A stretch of DNA of 20,664 nucleotides, taken from positions 1-20,664 of the forward strand of contig QKDF01000027.1 of NCBI GenBank assembly GCA_003245395.1. The letters are read 5' to 3'. Of this stretch, positions 7,355 through 14,746 are shown piece by piece. The notes beneath the pieces were generated by a model. The model was not told the origin of the DNA. It worked only from the letters and a program-made list of their open reading frames with translations, and did no database searches. Both the position numbers and the translations under genes were made by a program. Source of the DNA: Clostridia bacterium. GTDB lineage: Bacteria > Bacillota > Clostridia > Oscillospirales > Oscillospiraceae. How positions within the stretch are numbered: position 1 is the stretch's first letter; each line of letters starts with the position of its first letter.

Positions 7355-8085
7355 ACGAAGAACTGGCACTCTCCGTCCGCCATGTGACCAGCGGCTACCG
7401 CGGCGGCGGACTGTTTCACCGGGGAGAATATCAGGAAATTCTGCATGATGTGACCTTTGACGTGCAAGCGGGCGAGATTCTGGGATTGGTGGGGGAGTCG
7501 GGCACCGGCAAAACCACCCTGGCCAGAACCATTCTGGGGATGGTGCAGCCGGACGCCGGGGAAGTGATCCACTATACGAAGCGGCCCCAGATGATTTTTC
7601 AGGACCCGTACAGCTCTTTGAATCCCGCGCATACTGTGGCGTGGACGCTGGAGGAGCCTCTGCGGATTTACGGCAAGTATGATGCTTCGGAGCGGCGGCG
7701 CCGGGTGCGGGAAATTCTGGAGCGCGTGGAGCTGCCGGAGGAGTGCTTGGAGGCAAAGCCGGCGGAGCTGTCCGGCGGCCAACGACAGAGAGTCAGCATC
7801 GCCACGGCGCTGATTCAGCGGCCGAAGTTTCTGATTGCCGACGAGCCTGTGTCTGCCTTGGACGTAACGATCCAGGCGCAGATTCTGGCGCTTTTGAAAA
7901 AGCTAAACCGGGAGCTGGGCCTGAGTTATCTGTTTATCTCCCACGATCTGAATGTGGTCTATCAGCTTTGCCACCGGGTATTGGTGATGCAGGGCGGTCG
8001 GATTGTGGAACAGGGAGACGTGGACGAACTGTTTGACCATCCGAAAGAGGCATATACGAAACAGCTTCTGGCTGCGGCGGAGTAA
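7351..8085 (+). CDS. Peptide/nickel-type ABC transporter ATP-binding protein 2 (DppF/NikE-like)
   Basis: The protein has 244 aa. Walker A GESGTGKT (48-55), Q-loop [10 protein letters not shown], signature LSGGQ (140-144), Walker B KFLIADEP (159-165) and switch His198 are present. The N-terminal region contains [14 protein letters not shown], as in DppF/OppF/NikE subunits that follow a DppD-type partner. Like its partner, it ends soon after the nucleotide-binding domain and lacks the longer tail of oligopeptide importers. It overlaps the previous gene by 4 bp and is followed after 11 bp by the DUF3810 gene, so it is mid-operon. Confidence 0.95.
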   Translation: MNEELALSVRHVTSGYRGGGLFHRGEYQEILHDVTFDVQAGEILGLVGESGTGKTTLARTILGMVQPDAGEVIHYTKRPQMIFQDPYSSLNPAHTVAWTLEEPLRIYGKYDASERRRRVREILERVELPEECLEAKPAELSGGQRQRVSIATALIQRPKFLIADEPVSALDVTIQAQILALLKKLNRELGLSYLFISHDLNVVYQLCHRVLVMQGGRIVEQGDVDELFDHPKEAYTKQLLAAAE

Positions 8086-8096
8086 AGGAGAATCCC

Positions 8097-9185
8097 TTGA
8101 AAGCATTTTTCCTGCGGCATCGCAAACTGCATATCTGGTTTCTGGCAAATGCGGCGCTGCTGGCGGCCTATTTTCTCACCCGGCATCACCGGGCGTGGAT
8201 GAACGCTGTCTCAGCGCATATCACTGTGCCGCTGCGTCGCGGCATCGGCCGGCTGTGCTATCAAACAGACGTATCGGTGATGGAGGTGCTGTGCATCCTG
8301 CTGCTCGTCTTTGGCGGAGTGTATGTGATCTGGAATCTGGTCGCCATCATCCGCTCTGGCAGCCGAAGGCTGAGCCGGGGCTACAGCGCCCTGCTGGGGG
8401 CTGTGTGCGTGGCGCTGAGCATTTACACCGGTTTTTGCTTCATGTGGGGCATCGACAGCTATGCCGACGGGTTTCAGGAGAAATCCGGCATCTATGCCGA
8501 GAATGTGGATGTGGATGATCTGTACCGCGTGACGGCCTATTTTGCACAAAAGCTCAACGAGACTGCGGGTCAGGTATCCCGTGATGAAAACGAATTGTTT
8601 GCGGTGCCTCGGGATGAAATTCTGGCCGAGAGCCCTGATGCCTACGACGGACTGGTCAAGCAATGGCCCTTCCTGCAGTTTGACAGCAAGCCGCCCAAGC
8701 AGATACATTTTTCAAGGATTATGAGTATTTTGGACTTTACCGGGGTTTACTGCCCCTTTACCGGTGAGACCAACGTCAATGTGGATAGCCCCGCCTGTTT
8801 GCTGGCGGCCACCGCTTCCCACGAGCTGGCCCATCAGCGGGGGATTACCTCCGAGCAGGAGTGTAACTTCCTCGCGATTCTGGCCTGCACCACCTGCGGG
8901 AATGAGACGTATGCCTACTCCGGCTGGCTGCTGGGATATATTTATCTTGGCAATGCCCTCTATTCCGCCGACCACGACCGCTGGCAGACCGTCTACGATT
9001 CTCTGCCGGAAACAGTGCGGGCGGATATGAAGAACAACAACGCCTATTGGGCGCAGTTTGACAAGTCTGTTACCAAGAAGGTGTCCAACAAAGTCTATGA
9101 TGAGTTCCTCAAGGGCTATGGACAGGAGAAGGGCCTGCAAAGCTACGGTACGGTGGTGGATTTGTTGATTGCGTACTATAAATAA
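8097..9185 (+). CDS. DUF3810 family membrane protein with HExxH zinc-protease motif
   Basis: The protein has 362 aa. TTG start 8097 is supported by AAAGGAG (8084-8090) 6 bp upstream, overlapping the stop of the ATPase gene. Three hydrophobic helices (about 12-28, 60-85, 97-118) anchor it; the rest is predicted outside the membrane. HELAH (242-246) followed by SEQECNF (252-258) gives a zincin-like HExxH plus a downstream Glu, and the flanking FTGETNVNVDSP and NFLAILACT segments fit the DUF3810 family as I remember it. No experimental function is known to me. Its place as the last gene of the ABC operon suggests a link to the imported ligand, for example trimming peptides outside the cell, but this is inference. 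Confidence 0.82.
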   Translation: MKAFFLRHRKLHIWFLANAALLAAYFLTRHHRAWMNAVSAHITVPLRRGIGRLCYQTDVSVMEVLCILLLVFGGVYVIWNLVAIIRSGSRRLSRGYSALLGAVCVALSIYTGFCFMWGIDSYADGFQEKSGIYAENVDVDDLYRVTAYFAQKLNETAGQVSRDENELFAVPRDEILAESPDAYDGLVKQWPFLQFDSKPPKQIHFSRIMSILDFTGVYCPFTGETNVNVDSPACLLAATASHELAHQRGITSEQECNFLAILACTTCGNETYAYSGWLLGYIYLGNALYSADHDRWQTVYDSLPETVRADMKNNNAYWAQFDKSVTKKVSNKVYDEFLKGYGQEKGLQSYGTVVDLLIAYYK

Positions 9186-9194
9186 ACAAAAACA

Positions 9195-9223
9195 AGCGCC
9201 CTGCCGACAATCGGCAGGGCGCT
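9195..9223 (-). terminator. Bidirectional terminator between the two ABC operons
   Basis: A perfect 13-bp stem (9195-9207 with 9211-9223) with a 3-nt loop lies between convergent genes. On the minus strand it is followed by TTGTTTTTGTTTATTT, a strong U-rich tail serving the amino acid ABC operon. On the plus strand the tail is GGCTGGTTTT, so termination of the peptide/nickel operon is likely weaker. Confidence 0.9.
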
Positions 9224-9231
9224 GGCTGGTT

Positions 9232-9954
9232 TTACAGGACTTTTGCGAGAAAACTCTGCAGCCGCTCGCTCTGGGGGTTGGAAAACAGCTCCGCGGGGGT
9301 GTTCTCCTCCATAATGTGGCCGCCGTCCATGAATAAAACACGGCTGCCCACCTCCCGGGCAAAGCCCATTTCGTGGGTCACGACCACCATGGTCATTCCC
9401 TCAACGGCCAGCTGCTTCATAACCTCCAGCACCTCGCCCACCATCTCGGGGTCCAGAGCGGAGGTGGGTTCGTCAAACAGCATGACCTTCGGCCGCATGG
9501 CCAGCGCCCGAACGATGGCGATGCGCTGCTTCTGTCCGCCGGAAAGCTGGGCGGGATAGGATTCCGCACGATCCGCAAGGCCGACCCGCTCCAGCAGTCG
9601 GGCGGCTTCGGCGTCCGCCTCGGCCTGCTTCATCAGCCCGGTCTGAACCGGAGACAGCGTGATATTGCGCAGCACCGTCATGTTGGGGAACAGGTTGAAA
9701 TGCTGGAACACCATACCCATTTGACGCCGGATGGCGTTGATATTGGCTTTGGGATTGGTGATCTCAACTCCGTCGAAAGTAATTGTGCCCTCAGTGGGCG
9801 TCTCCAACAGATTGAGGCACCGCAGAAATGTGGATTTACCGGAGCCGGAGGGCCCGATGATCACGACCTTTTCTCCCTGCTCAATATGCTCGGAGATGTC
9901 GTCCAATACCAAATGGTCACCGAAGGACTTGGACAGATGTTTAACGTCGATCAC
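9232..9954 (-). CDS. Polar amino acid ABC transporter ATP-binding protein (GlnQ-like)
   Basis: The protein has 240 aa, the normal length for this family. Walker A GPSGSGKS (34-41), Q-loop [11 protein letters not shown] (Gln84), signature LSGGQ (137-141), Walker B VMLFDEP (157-163) and switch His194 are present. The [15 protein letters not shown] Q-loop and MGFAREV after the switch His are hallmarks of the polar amino acid (PAAT) ATPases. The start is GTG with AAAGGAGG about 10 bp upstream, inside the end of the permease gene, so the two overlap by 14 bp. The residue usually Ala in the helix after the signature is Val (IAIVRAL), a mild change. It is the last gene of the operon. Confidence 0.95.
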   Translation of the reverse strand: MIDVKHLSKSFGDHLVLDDISEHIEQGEKVVIIGPSGSGKSTFLRCLNLLETPTEGTITFDGVEITNPKANINAIRRQMGMVFQHFNLFPNMTVLRNITLSPVQTGLMKQAEADAEAARLLERVGLADRAESYPAQLSGGQKQRIAIVRALAMRPKVMLFDEPTSALDPEMVGEVLEVMKQLAVEGMTMVVVTHEMGFAREVGSRVLFMDGGHIMEENTPAELFSNPQSERLQSFLAKVL

Positions 9955-10720
9955 TTTGACGCAGCCTCCTTTCCATAAGTCCCAGCAGCCAGGTCAGCAG
10001 CAGGACTGATCCAAGATAGACCAGAGCAATGCCGATAAAGGGCATAAATGCCTGATAGGATTTACTCTGCACCAAGATAGCCGCCTTGGTCAGATCCACC
10101 AGACCGATGACGGTCACGATGGAGGTTTCCTTAAAAAGTGTAATCAGCTCGTTGCCCAGCGCTGGAAAAATGTTTTTGATGGCCTGGGGAATGACAATGT
10201 ACCGCATGACCGGACTGTATGCCATACCCAAAGACCGACCTGCCTCAGTCTGTCCCTGATCCACGGACATGATGCCGCCGCGGATAATTTCAGAGACATA
10301 GGCTCCGGAGTTGATGCCGAAAGCCAGCATAGCCAGCGCGGTTTGGTTCCTGGACCCCGCAAAGATCACGAAGTACATAATCAGGAGCTGCACCATCATA
10401 GGGGTACCCCGGATGACGGTGGTATAGATTTTGCAAAGGGCATTTAAAAACCCGATGATGGGGTTGCCGCGTCGGCCGGGGCGCTGTAAGTCGTGGGCCG
10501 TGCGGACAACCGCAACCAAAATACCCAGAGCCACACCGATGAGCAATGCCACGGCAGTGATCTCCAATGTGACCAGCAGGCCCTTTGCATACAACAGCCA
10601 GCGGTTGCCCTGAACAAAGCTCTGATAAAAATCATGAAGGAACTGTACGTGGAAGGGGATGGTTTCCTTCGCCGTGGACAATGCATCAAAATTGGCCATG
10701 GCGGTCTCCCAAAAACCCAT
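9941..10720 (-). CDS. Polar amino acid ABC transporter permease (GlnP/HisM family)
   Basis: The protein has 259 aa. A soluble N-terminal segment of about 43 residues precedes the first helix ([20 protein letters not shown]). [16 protein letters not shown] and the EAA loop [23 protein letters not shown] (159-181) identify the His/Glu/Gln/Arg/opine family. A single permease gene implies a homodimeric channel. AAAGGAG lies 10 bp upstream of the ATG. It sits between the SBP gene (84 bp upstream, with a hairpin) and the ATPase gene (14-bp overlap). The N-terminal extension before the first helix is somewhat long for the family; an internal ATG at codon 8 is possible. Confidence 0.94.
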   Translation of the reverse strand: MGFWETAMANFDALSTAKETIPFHVQFLHDFYQSFVQGNRWLLYAKGLLVTLEITAVALLIGVALGILVAVVRTAHDLQRPGRRGNPIIGFLNALCKIYTTVIRGTPMMVQLLIMYFVIFAGSRNQTALAMLAFGINSGAYVSEIIRGGIMSVDQGQTEAGRSLGMAYSPVMRYIVIPQAIKNIFPALGNELITLFKETSIVTVIGLVDLTKAAILVQSKSYQAFMPFIGIALVYLGSVLLLTWLLGLMERRLRQSDRR

Positions 10721-10742
10721 GTGTTCTCATCTCCTTTACAGC

Positions 10743-10773
10743 AAAGAAGGAGCGGCGGCGCCGCTCCTTCTTT
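10743..10773 (-). other. Intercistronic hairpin between amino acid SBP and permease genes
   Basis: A perfect 14-bp stem (10743-10756 with 10760-10773) with a 3-nt loop sits in the 84-bp gap after the SBP stop and just before the permease ribosome site. On the minus strand it is followed only by GCTGTAAAGG, so it lacks a good U tract. It probably acts as an RNA-stabilising or partial stop element that favours SBP over permease; this role is inferred. Confidence 0.65.
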
Positions 10774-10804
10774 TGCAGATGCTTACAAATTGCGCGAATC
10801 CAGT

Positions 10805-11650
10805 TTACTCCGCAGGGATGTACTTGTCAATAATGGACTGCACGGTGCCGTCGTTCTGCAAATCCTGAAGAGCCCCGTTCACGGCGTTGAGCAGCGCGGT
10901 ATTGTCCTTGGAAACGCCGATGGCGTAGTCCTCGCGGGTATACTCGGTATCCAGAATTTTCAGGCCGGAATTGGCGGCCACAAAAGCCTTGGCAGGCTCG
11001 CTGTCGATGACGACCGCATCCACACTGCCGGCCAGCAGAGCCTGCACGGCGGTGGCGCCGTTGGTATAGGCGATGACGTGATCTTCACCATAGCCGCCGT
11101 CCTCAACAGAGGCGGAGCAGTAGATATAGCCGGTGGTACCTTCCTGGGTGCCGATCATCTTGTCGTTGGCCAGATCGTCCACGGTCTTAATGTCGGAGTT
11201 CTCGGGGACGATGACCACCTGTACGCCGGTGGCGTAGGAGTCGGTGAAGTCCACATTCTGCTTGCGCTCGTCGTTGACGGTCAGGCCAGCCATGGCGATG
11301 TCTTCCTTGCCGGTCTGAACGGCAGTAATAACAGAGGTGAAGTCCATATCGTCCACCACCAGTTCCAGGCCCAGCTTCTGGGCAATGGCGGTGGCAATCT
11401 CCACATCGATGCCCTCGTAGGAGCCGTCATCCTTCACCATTTCATATGGAGGGAATGCGGCGTTGGTAGCCATGTGCAGCTTGCCTGCTTCCACGGTGGT
11501 AAATGTGGCGGCAGAACTGCTGCCGGAGGCGGACGCAGAGGCGGAGCCGGCAGAAGAACTGCCGGAGGCGGCAGTTCCGGCGGAAGAGCCGCAGGCGGCC
11601 AGGGACGCGGTCATTGCCAGAGCCAGCAAGAGAGTCATCATCTTTTTCAT
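10805..11650 (-). CDS. Polar amino acid ABC transporter substrate-binding lipoprotein (SBP family 3)
   Basis: The protein has 281 aa from the ATG at 11650 (MKKMMTLLLALAMTASLAAC). The frame stays open upstream to 11782, but this ATG gives a proper lipoprotein signal with lipobox LAAC, Cys20 lipidated, and follows AGGAAG about 11 bp upstream. A Ser/Ala/Gly-rich linker spans about 21-47. The mature domain has the family 3 pattern: NAAFPPYEM, GIDVEIATAIAQKLG, MDFTSVITAVQTGKEDIAMAGLTV, and GTQEGTTGY. It captures a polar amino acid outside the membrane for the permease and ATPase downstream. The specific amino acid is not decidable by eye. Confidence 0.94.
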   Translation of the reverse strand: MKKMMTLLLALAMTASLAACGSSAGTAASGSSSAGSASASASGSSSAATFTTVEAGKLHMATNAAFPPYEMVKDDGSYEGIDVEIATAIAQKLGLELVVDDMDFTSVITAVQTGKEDIAMAGLTVNDERKQNVDFTDSYATGVQVVIVPENSDIKTVDDLANDKMIGTQEGTTGYIYCSASVEDGGYGEDHVIAYTNGATAVQALLAGSVDAVVIDSEPAKAFVAANSGLKILDTEYTREDYAIGVSKDNTALLNAVNGALQDLQNDGTVQSIIDKYIPAE

Positions 11651-11753
11651 AATCCAAACAACTTCCTTTTTCCTTTGATTTTCGTGATCAGTCAGGGCGG
11701 AGTTTTTCGCCATTGACCGAAGAGCCATATACGATATGTTTAAAACGTAATTT

Positions 11754-11782
11754 ACCTTATCACGACAGGCTGCACTTGTCAA
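11754..11782 (-). promoter_or_regulatory. Candidate sigma-A promoter of the amino acid ABC operon
   Basis: On the minus strand, a consensus -35 TTGACA (11782-11777), a 17-bp spacer and a poor -10 TAAGGT (11759-11754), the latter preceded by TGA (extended -10). The leader to the ATG at 11650 would be about 98 nt and contains a short inverted repeat CATAT-CG-TATATG-like segment. The -10 is weak, so this is tentative. Confidence 0.4.
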
Positions 11783-11960
11783 TCCTTTTCCCTTGAAAAT
11801 GAATAATTATTTGAAATTTACGGAATAATAAATACTTTAATTTTGCGGTTTAATTAAGATAAGAGAGATACAAGCAGAAATCACACGGATTTCTTAGAAA
11901 AAATGCAAATTACCACTGCATAAGGAGCGCATAAGTGAGGGCGGTATCAATGGGGAAGAC
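11783..11960. other. AT-rich intergenic stretch, no gene recognised
   Basis: This stretch lies between the start region of the amino acid SBP gene and the terminator of the Na/Pi gene. It is strikingly AT-rich compared with its neighbours and contains only very short ORFs. No conserved RNA, repeat or coding signal was recognised. It may contain upstream regulatory sequence for the amino acid ABC operon. Confidence 0.5.
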
Positions 11961-11987
11961 AAAGGCGCGGCCTGCTGCCGCGCCTTT
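11961..11987 (-). terminator. Terminator-like hairpin after the Na/Pi cotransporter gene
   Basis: Arms AAAGGCGCGG (11961-11970) and CCGCGCCTTT (11978-11987) form a 10-bp stem with a 7-nt loop, 17 bp beyond the gene's stop. On the minus strand the tail is TTTGTCTT, partly made of the stem's own U residues. Termination is plausible though the tail is short. Confidence 0.7.
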
Positions 11988-12003
11988 ATAAAGAATCAAA
12001 CCG

Positions 12004-13758
12004 TCACCGCACTTCCGGCAGGCGGTATTTATTTAAGTTTTGCTTGAGGTAAGCGGAGAAGTTGCCGTCTCCATGTTTGATCTTGTCCAGATAGGCATGG
12101 GTATCCATGGTGCCGGTGGAGGCTTCAATGACACAGACGGCGATATTGGAGCAGTGGTCGGAAACCCGTTCAAAATTGCCCAGCAAGTCATTGAGCACAA
12201 AGCCCAGCTGGATGGTACAGGTGCCGTTTTGCAGCCGCTCAATGTGGCGCAGACGGATTTCCTCAATCAAAGCATCCACGGTTTCTTCCAGTGGTTCCAC
12301 CTGCACGGCCAGGTTATGATCATCCTGCAGATAACAGGTGAAGGCTTTATCCAGAATATCGGTGATGGCCAAGGTGAGGATATCCAACTCGCTCAAAGCG
12401 GCGTTGGAGAACTTCAGCTCCTTGTCATGCAGTTCCCGGGCGGAATCCTGCAGGTTCAGAGCGTGGTCGCCGATACGCTCAAAATCCCCGATGGAGTGCA
12501 GCAGGCGGGAGACCTCCCGGCTGTTGGCTTCAGAGAGGCCCTTCTGAGAGATAGACACCAAATAGCTTCCCAGCTTGTCCTCATAGATATCAAGCTTGTC
12601 CTCACCCGCAAAAATTTCAGCTTCCCGCTCGGGGGAATACTGGCTGATCTGTTCGATGGACAGAAGAAGGTTGCGGTGAGCCACCTGCGCCATTTTGTCG
12701 GTCATGGCAGCGCATTCATTGATGGCTACGCTGGGAGTGCGCAGCAGCAGGGGGTCAAGAAACGCGAAGCTCTCTTCCTTTGTCTCGGCCTTTATCATTG
12801 TACAGGCCAATTCTTCCAACTGGCGGGAGAAGGGGAGAAGCAATGCGGTGGTCAACAGATTAAATATGGAGTGACAAAACGCCACGCCAACAGCGCTGAT
12901 TGGTTTTTCAATGAAAGAAAATGAGAAAATAGCGTTGCTTCCGTAGAACAGAATCAGGCAAATGGTGGTGCCGATGATATTAAAAGAAATATGAACCACA
13001 GCTACGCGCTTTGCATTGCGCGTGACACCGATGGAGGAGAGTAGGGCGGTGACGCAGGTGCCGATATTCTGTCCCATGATAATGGGGATGGCGGCTCCGA
13101 ACGTAATGCTGCCGGTCATGGCCAAAGCCTGAAGAATACCGACGGAGGCGGAAGAAGACTGGATAATGGCGGTAAACACGGTTCCCACCAGCACACCCAG
13201 CAGCGGATTGCTGAAAGCGGTCAGAATTGTTCTGAATTCAGGTATATCCGAGAGAGGGTCCACGGCGGTTTTCATCAGCTCCATGCCATACATTAAAATT
13301 GCAAACCCCACCAGAACCCGCCCGATATCCCGTCTGCGCTGCTTTTTGGAACCCATGATCATGACGATGCCGATCATGGCCAGTACGGGGGAAAAGCTTT
13401 CTGGCTTGAGCAGTTTCACCCACACGTTATTGCTCTGGATACCGGATAAGGATATGATCCACGCGGTTGTCGTGGTCCCGATATTGGAACCCATAATGAC
13501 GCCGATGGTCTGACTCAGATCCATTACGCCGGAGTTTACCAAGCCGACCAGCATCACGGTCACTGCGGAAGAAGACTGAATGGCAACGGTAATTCCCGTA
13601 CCCAACAGCAGGCTCTTAAAGGGATTTGAAGTCATGCGTTTGAGTATCCGCTCTAATTTGCCGCCCGCCATTTTCTCAAGGCTGTTGGACATGACGCTCA
13701 TGCCGTAGAGAAAAAAGGCCAGGCCGCCGCATAGAGCAAAGACAGAAAAAATATCCAT
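12004..13758 (-). CDS. Na/Pi cotransporter family protein with C-terminal PhoU domain
   Basis: The protein has 584 aa. The membrane part (about 1-312) contains the two inverted QSSSA repeats expected of Na/Pi cotransporters (61-65 and 200-204), each followed by an NIGT motif (92-95, 231-234). Residues about 340-560 form a PhoU-like helical domain with the metal-binding motifs ERIGDH (427-432) and ERVSDH (530-535). It probably imports phosphate with sodium, with PhoU sensing or limiting activity. AAGGAGA lies 8 bp before the ATG. It is a single-gene unit with its own promoter; flanking TTTACA/TTAACA repeats suggest phosphate-starvation control. Length and domain order match the common YjbB/NptA-PhoU fusion of Firmicutes. 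Confidence 0.93.
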   Translation of the reverse strand: MDIFSVFALCGGLAFFLYGMSVMSNSLEKMAGGKLERILKRMTSNPFKSLLLGTGITVAIQSSSAVTVMLVGLVNSGVMDLSQTIGVIMGSNIGTTTTAWIISLSGIQSNNVWVKLLKPESFSPVLAMIGIVMIMGSKKQRRRDIGRVLVGFAILMYGMELMKTAVDPLSDIPEFRTILTAFSNPLLGVLVGTVFTAIIQSSSASVGILQALAMTGSITFGAAIPIIMGQNIGTCVTALLSSIGVTRNAKRVAVVHISFNIIGTTICLILFYGSNAIFSFSFIEKPISAVGVAFCHSIFNLLTTALLLPFSRQLEELACTMIKAETKEESFAFLDPLLLRTPSVAINECAAMTDKMAQVAHRNLLLSIEQISQYSPEREAEIFAGEDKLDIYEDKLGSYLVSISQKGLSEANSREVSRLLHSIGDFERIGDHALNLQDSARELHDKELKFSNAALSELDILTLAITDILDKAFTCYLQDDHNLAVQVEPLEETVDALIEEIRLRHIERLQNGTCTIQLGFVLNDLLGNFERVSDHCSNIAVCVIEASTGTMDTHAYLDKIKHGDGNFSAYLKQNLNKYRLPEVR

Positions 13759-13777
13759 TGAGAGTTCTCCTTCAAGA

Positions 13778-13806
13778 TTTACAAAGACATTTACACAGAT
13801 TTAACA
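13778..13806 (+). promoter_or_regulatory. Pho-box-like triple direct repeat
   Basis: Three hexamers in one orientation: TTTACA (13778-13783), TTTACA (13790-13795) and TTAACA (13801-13806), with start-to-start steps of 12 and 11 bp. This fits the B. subtilis PhoP consensus TT(A/T/C)ACA with about 5-bp spacers. It lies between the promoter and the start codon of the Na/Pi gene, in the orientation opposite to the gene. Confidence 0.5.
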
Positions 13807-13822
13807 TTGTCGTGCATGGACA

Positions 13823-13851
13823 ATTATATATGTAAAATATCAGATTTGAAA
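13823..13851 (-). promoter_or_regulatory. Promoter of the Na/Pi cotransporter gene
   Basis: On the minus strand, a consensus -10 TATAAT (13828-13823) has a poor -35 TTTCAA (13851-13846) at 17 bp. A weak -35 with an upstream regulator site is what an activator-dependent promoter would show. Predicted start near 13816 falls inside the inverted repeat ATTGTC/GACAAT (13806-13811, 13819-13824). Confidence 0.55.
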
Positions 13852-13871
13852 GTAATGAGGAGCAAAATTTA

Positions 13872-13888
13872 TGTTAAATCTATGTAAA
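13872..13888 (-). promoter_or_regulatory. Upstream Pho-box-like pair
   Basis: On the minus strand, TTTACA (13888-13883) and TTAACA (13877-13872) lie 11 bp apart in the direction of the Na/Pi gene, at about -56 to -72 from the predicted start. They overlap the last codons of the patatin-like gene. The 17-bp block is an inverted copy, with one mismatch, of 13790-13806. Confidence 0.5.
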
Positions 13889-14746
13889 ATCCCGGGAGAG
13901 CCCCCAGAACTCCTGCAGGGCAGGCGCTGCCGCCCGGCCTTTGAAATATCCGTCCTGCCACAGACCGCGGATTTTTTCAAGGTTCCGTTCCGTCCGGGAA
14001 AAGCCAACCGTAGTCTCTGGGGCGATGATGAAAACGCGGCCTTCCCGCTCCAGCTGAAACAGCTTGGCGCGGCTCTCGTTGTAGTTGTCCGCCCGCCGGC
14101 TCATGGTGTCCAGGAAATTCGGATAATGACGGTAACGGCGACGGATGATTTTATCAGCCCGCTCCTCGCCGCGGATATAGGACCGTTCCCGGGTAAGCAC
14201 CACCGCCACCGAGTCACAGCCCCGGTCAAACGCCCGCTGCCAGGGGATCGCGTCGGCACAGCCGCCGTCCAGGTAGGGCTGCCCGTCAATTTCAAAGACG
14301 GGAAACAACAGCGGCATGGCGCAGGTGGCCTGCAAAAGAACAAAATGATCGTCTTTGCGGGGCACGGAAAGATAGTCGGCCCGCCCTGTGTCAAGGTTGG
14401 TCACAACAGCCTCCAGCTCACCCGGAAAAGCGGCGAAGGCCTCATAGTCAAAGGGAATATATTGATTTGGAATATCCTCGTAAGCGAATTTCAGTCCGAA
14501 ATAGCAGCGGTTGTGCGGGTTAAGCAGGTTGCCCCAGCTCATATACCGCCGGTCGTTTGCATAGTGCGTGATGATGTTCAGGTTGCGCCATTTCTGCCGG
14601 GAGGCATAGCTGACGCCGTATCCGATACCCGCTGAGACGCCGATCAGATAATCCGGCATCAAGTTTGCGTCCAGAAATGCGTCGCATACGCCTGCGGAAA
14701 AAATTGTGCGGAAAGCCCCGCCCTCTAAAACCAGTCCTGTTTTCAT
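13880..14746 (-). CDS. Patatin-like phospholipase (RssA/YjjU-type)
   Basis: The protein has 288 aa. The nucleophile elbow GVSAG and the Asp of DGG (YLDGGCADAIPW) give the Ser-Asp dyad (S39 and D161 counting from the first of two tandem ATGs). The N-terminal glycine-rich oxyanion loop reads EGGAFRTIFSAGV, where many relatives have GGxRG, so one Gly is replaced by Thr. It is probably a cytoplasmic lipid acyl hydrolase. Two tandem ATGs occur (14749 and 14746). AAAGGAG is 3 bp from the first and 6 bp from the second, so 14746 is preferred. The start overlaps the stop of the upstream amidohydrolase, indicating co-transcription and coupled translation. Confidence 0.88.
   Translation of the reverse strand: MKTGLVLEGGAFRTIFSAGVCDAFLDANLMPDYLIGVSAGIGYGVSYASRQKWRNLNIITHYANDRRYMSWGNLLNPHNRCYFGLKFAYEDIPNQYIPFDYEAFAAFPGELEAVVTNLDTGRADYLSVPRKDDHFVLLQATCAMPLLFPVFEIDGQPYLDGGCADAIPWQRAFDRGCDSVAVVLTRERSYIRGEERADKIIRRRYRHYPNFLDTMSRRADNYNESRAKLFQLEREGRVFIIAPETTVGFSRTERNLEKIRGLWQDGYFKGRAAAPALQEFWGLSRDFT

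Noticed and set aside
10493..11716. Plus-strand open frame of 407 codons opposite the amino acid SBP and permease
   Set aside because: Antisense shadow of two clear genes. It spans both genes and the hairpin between them, with Gly/His-rich sequence and no recognisable domain.
12040..12924. Plus-strand open frame of 294 codons opposite the PhoU-domain part of the Na/Pi gene
   Set aside because: Antisense shadow, with no start signal or domain.
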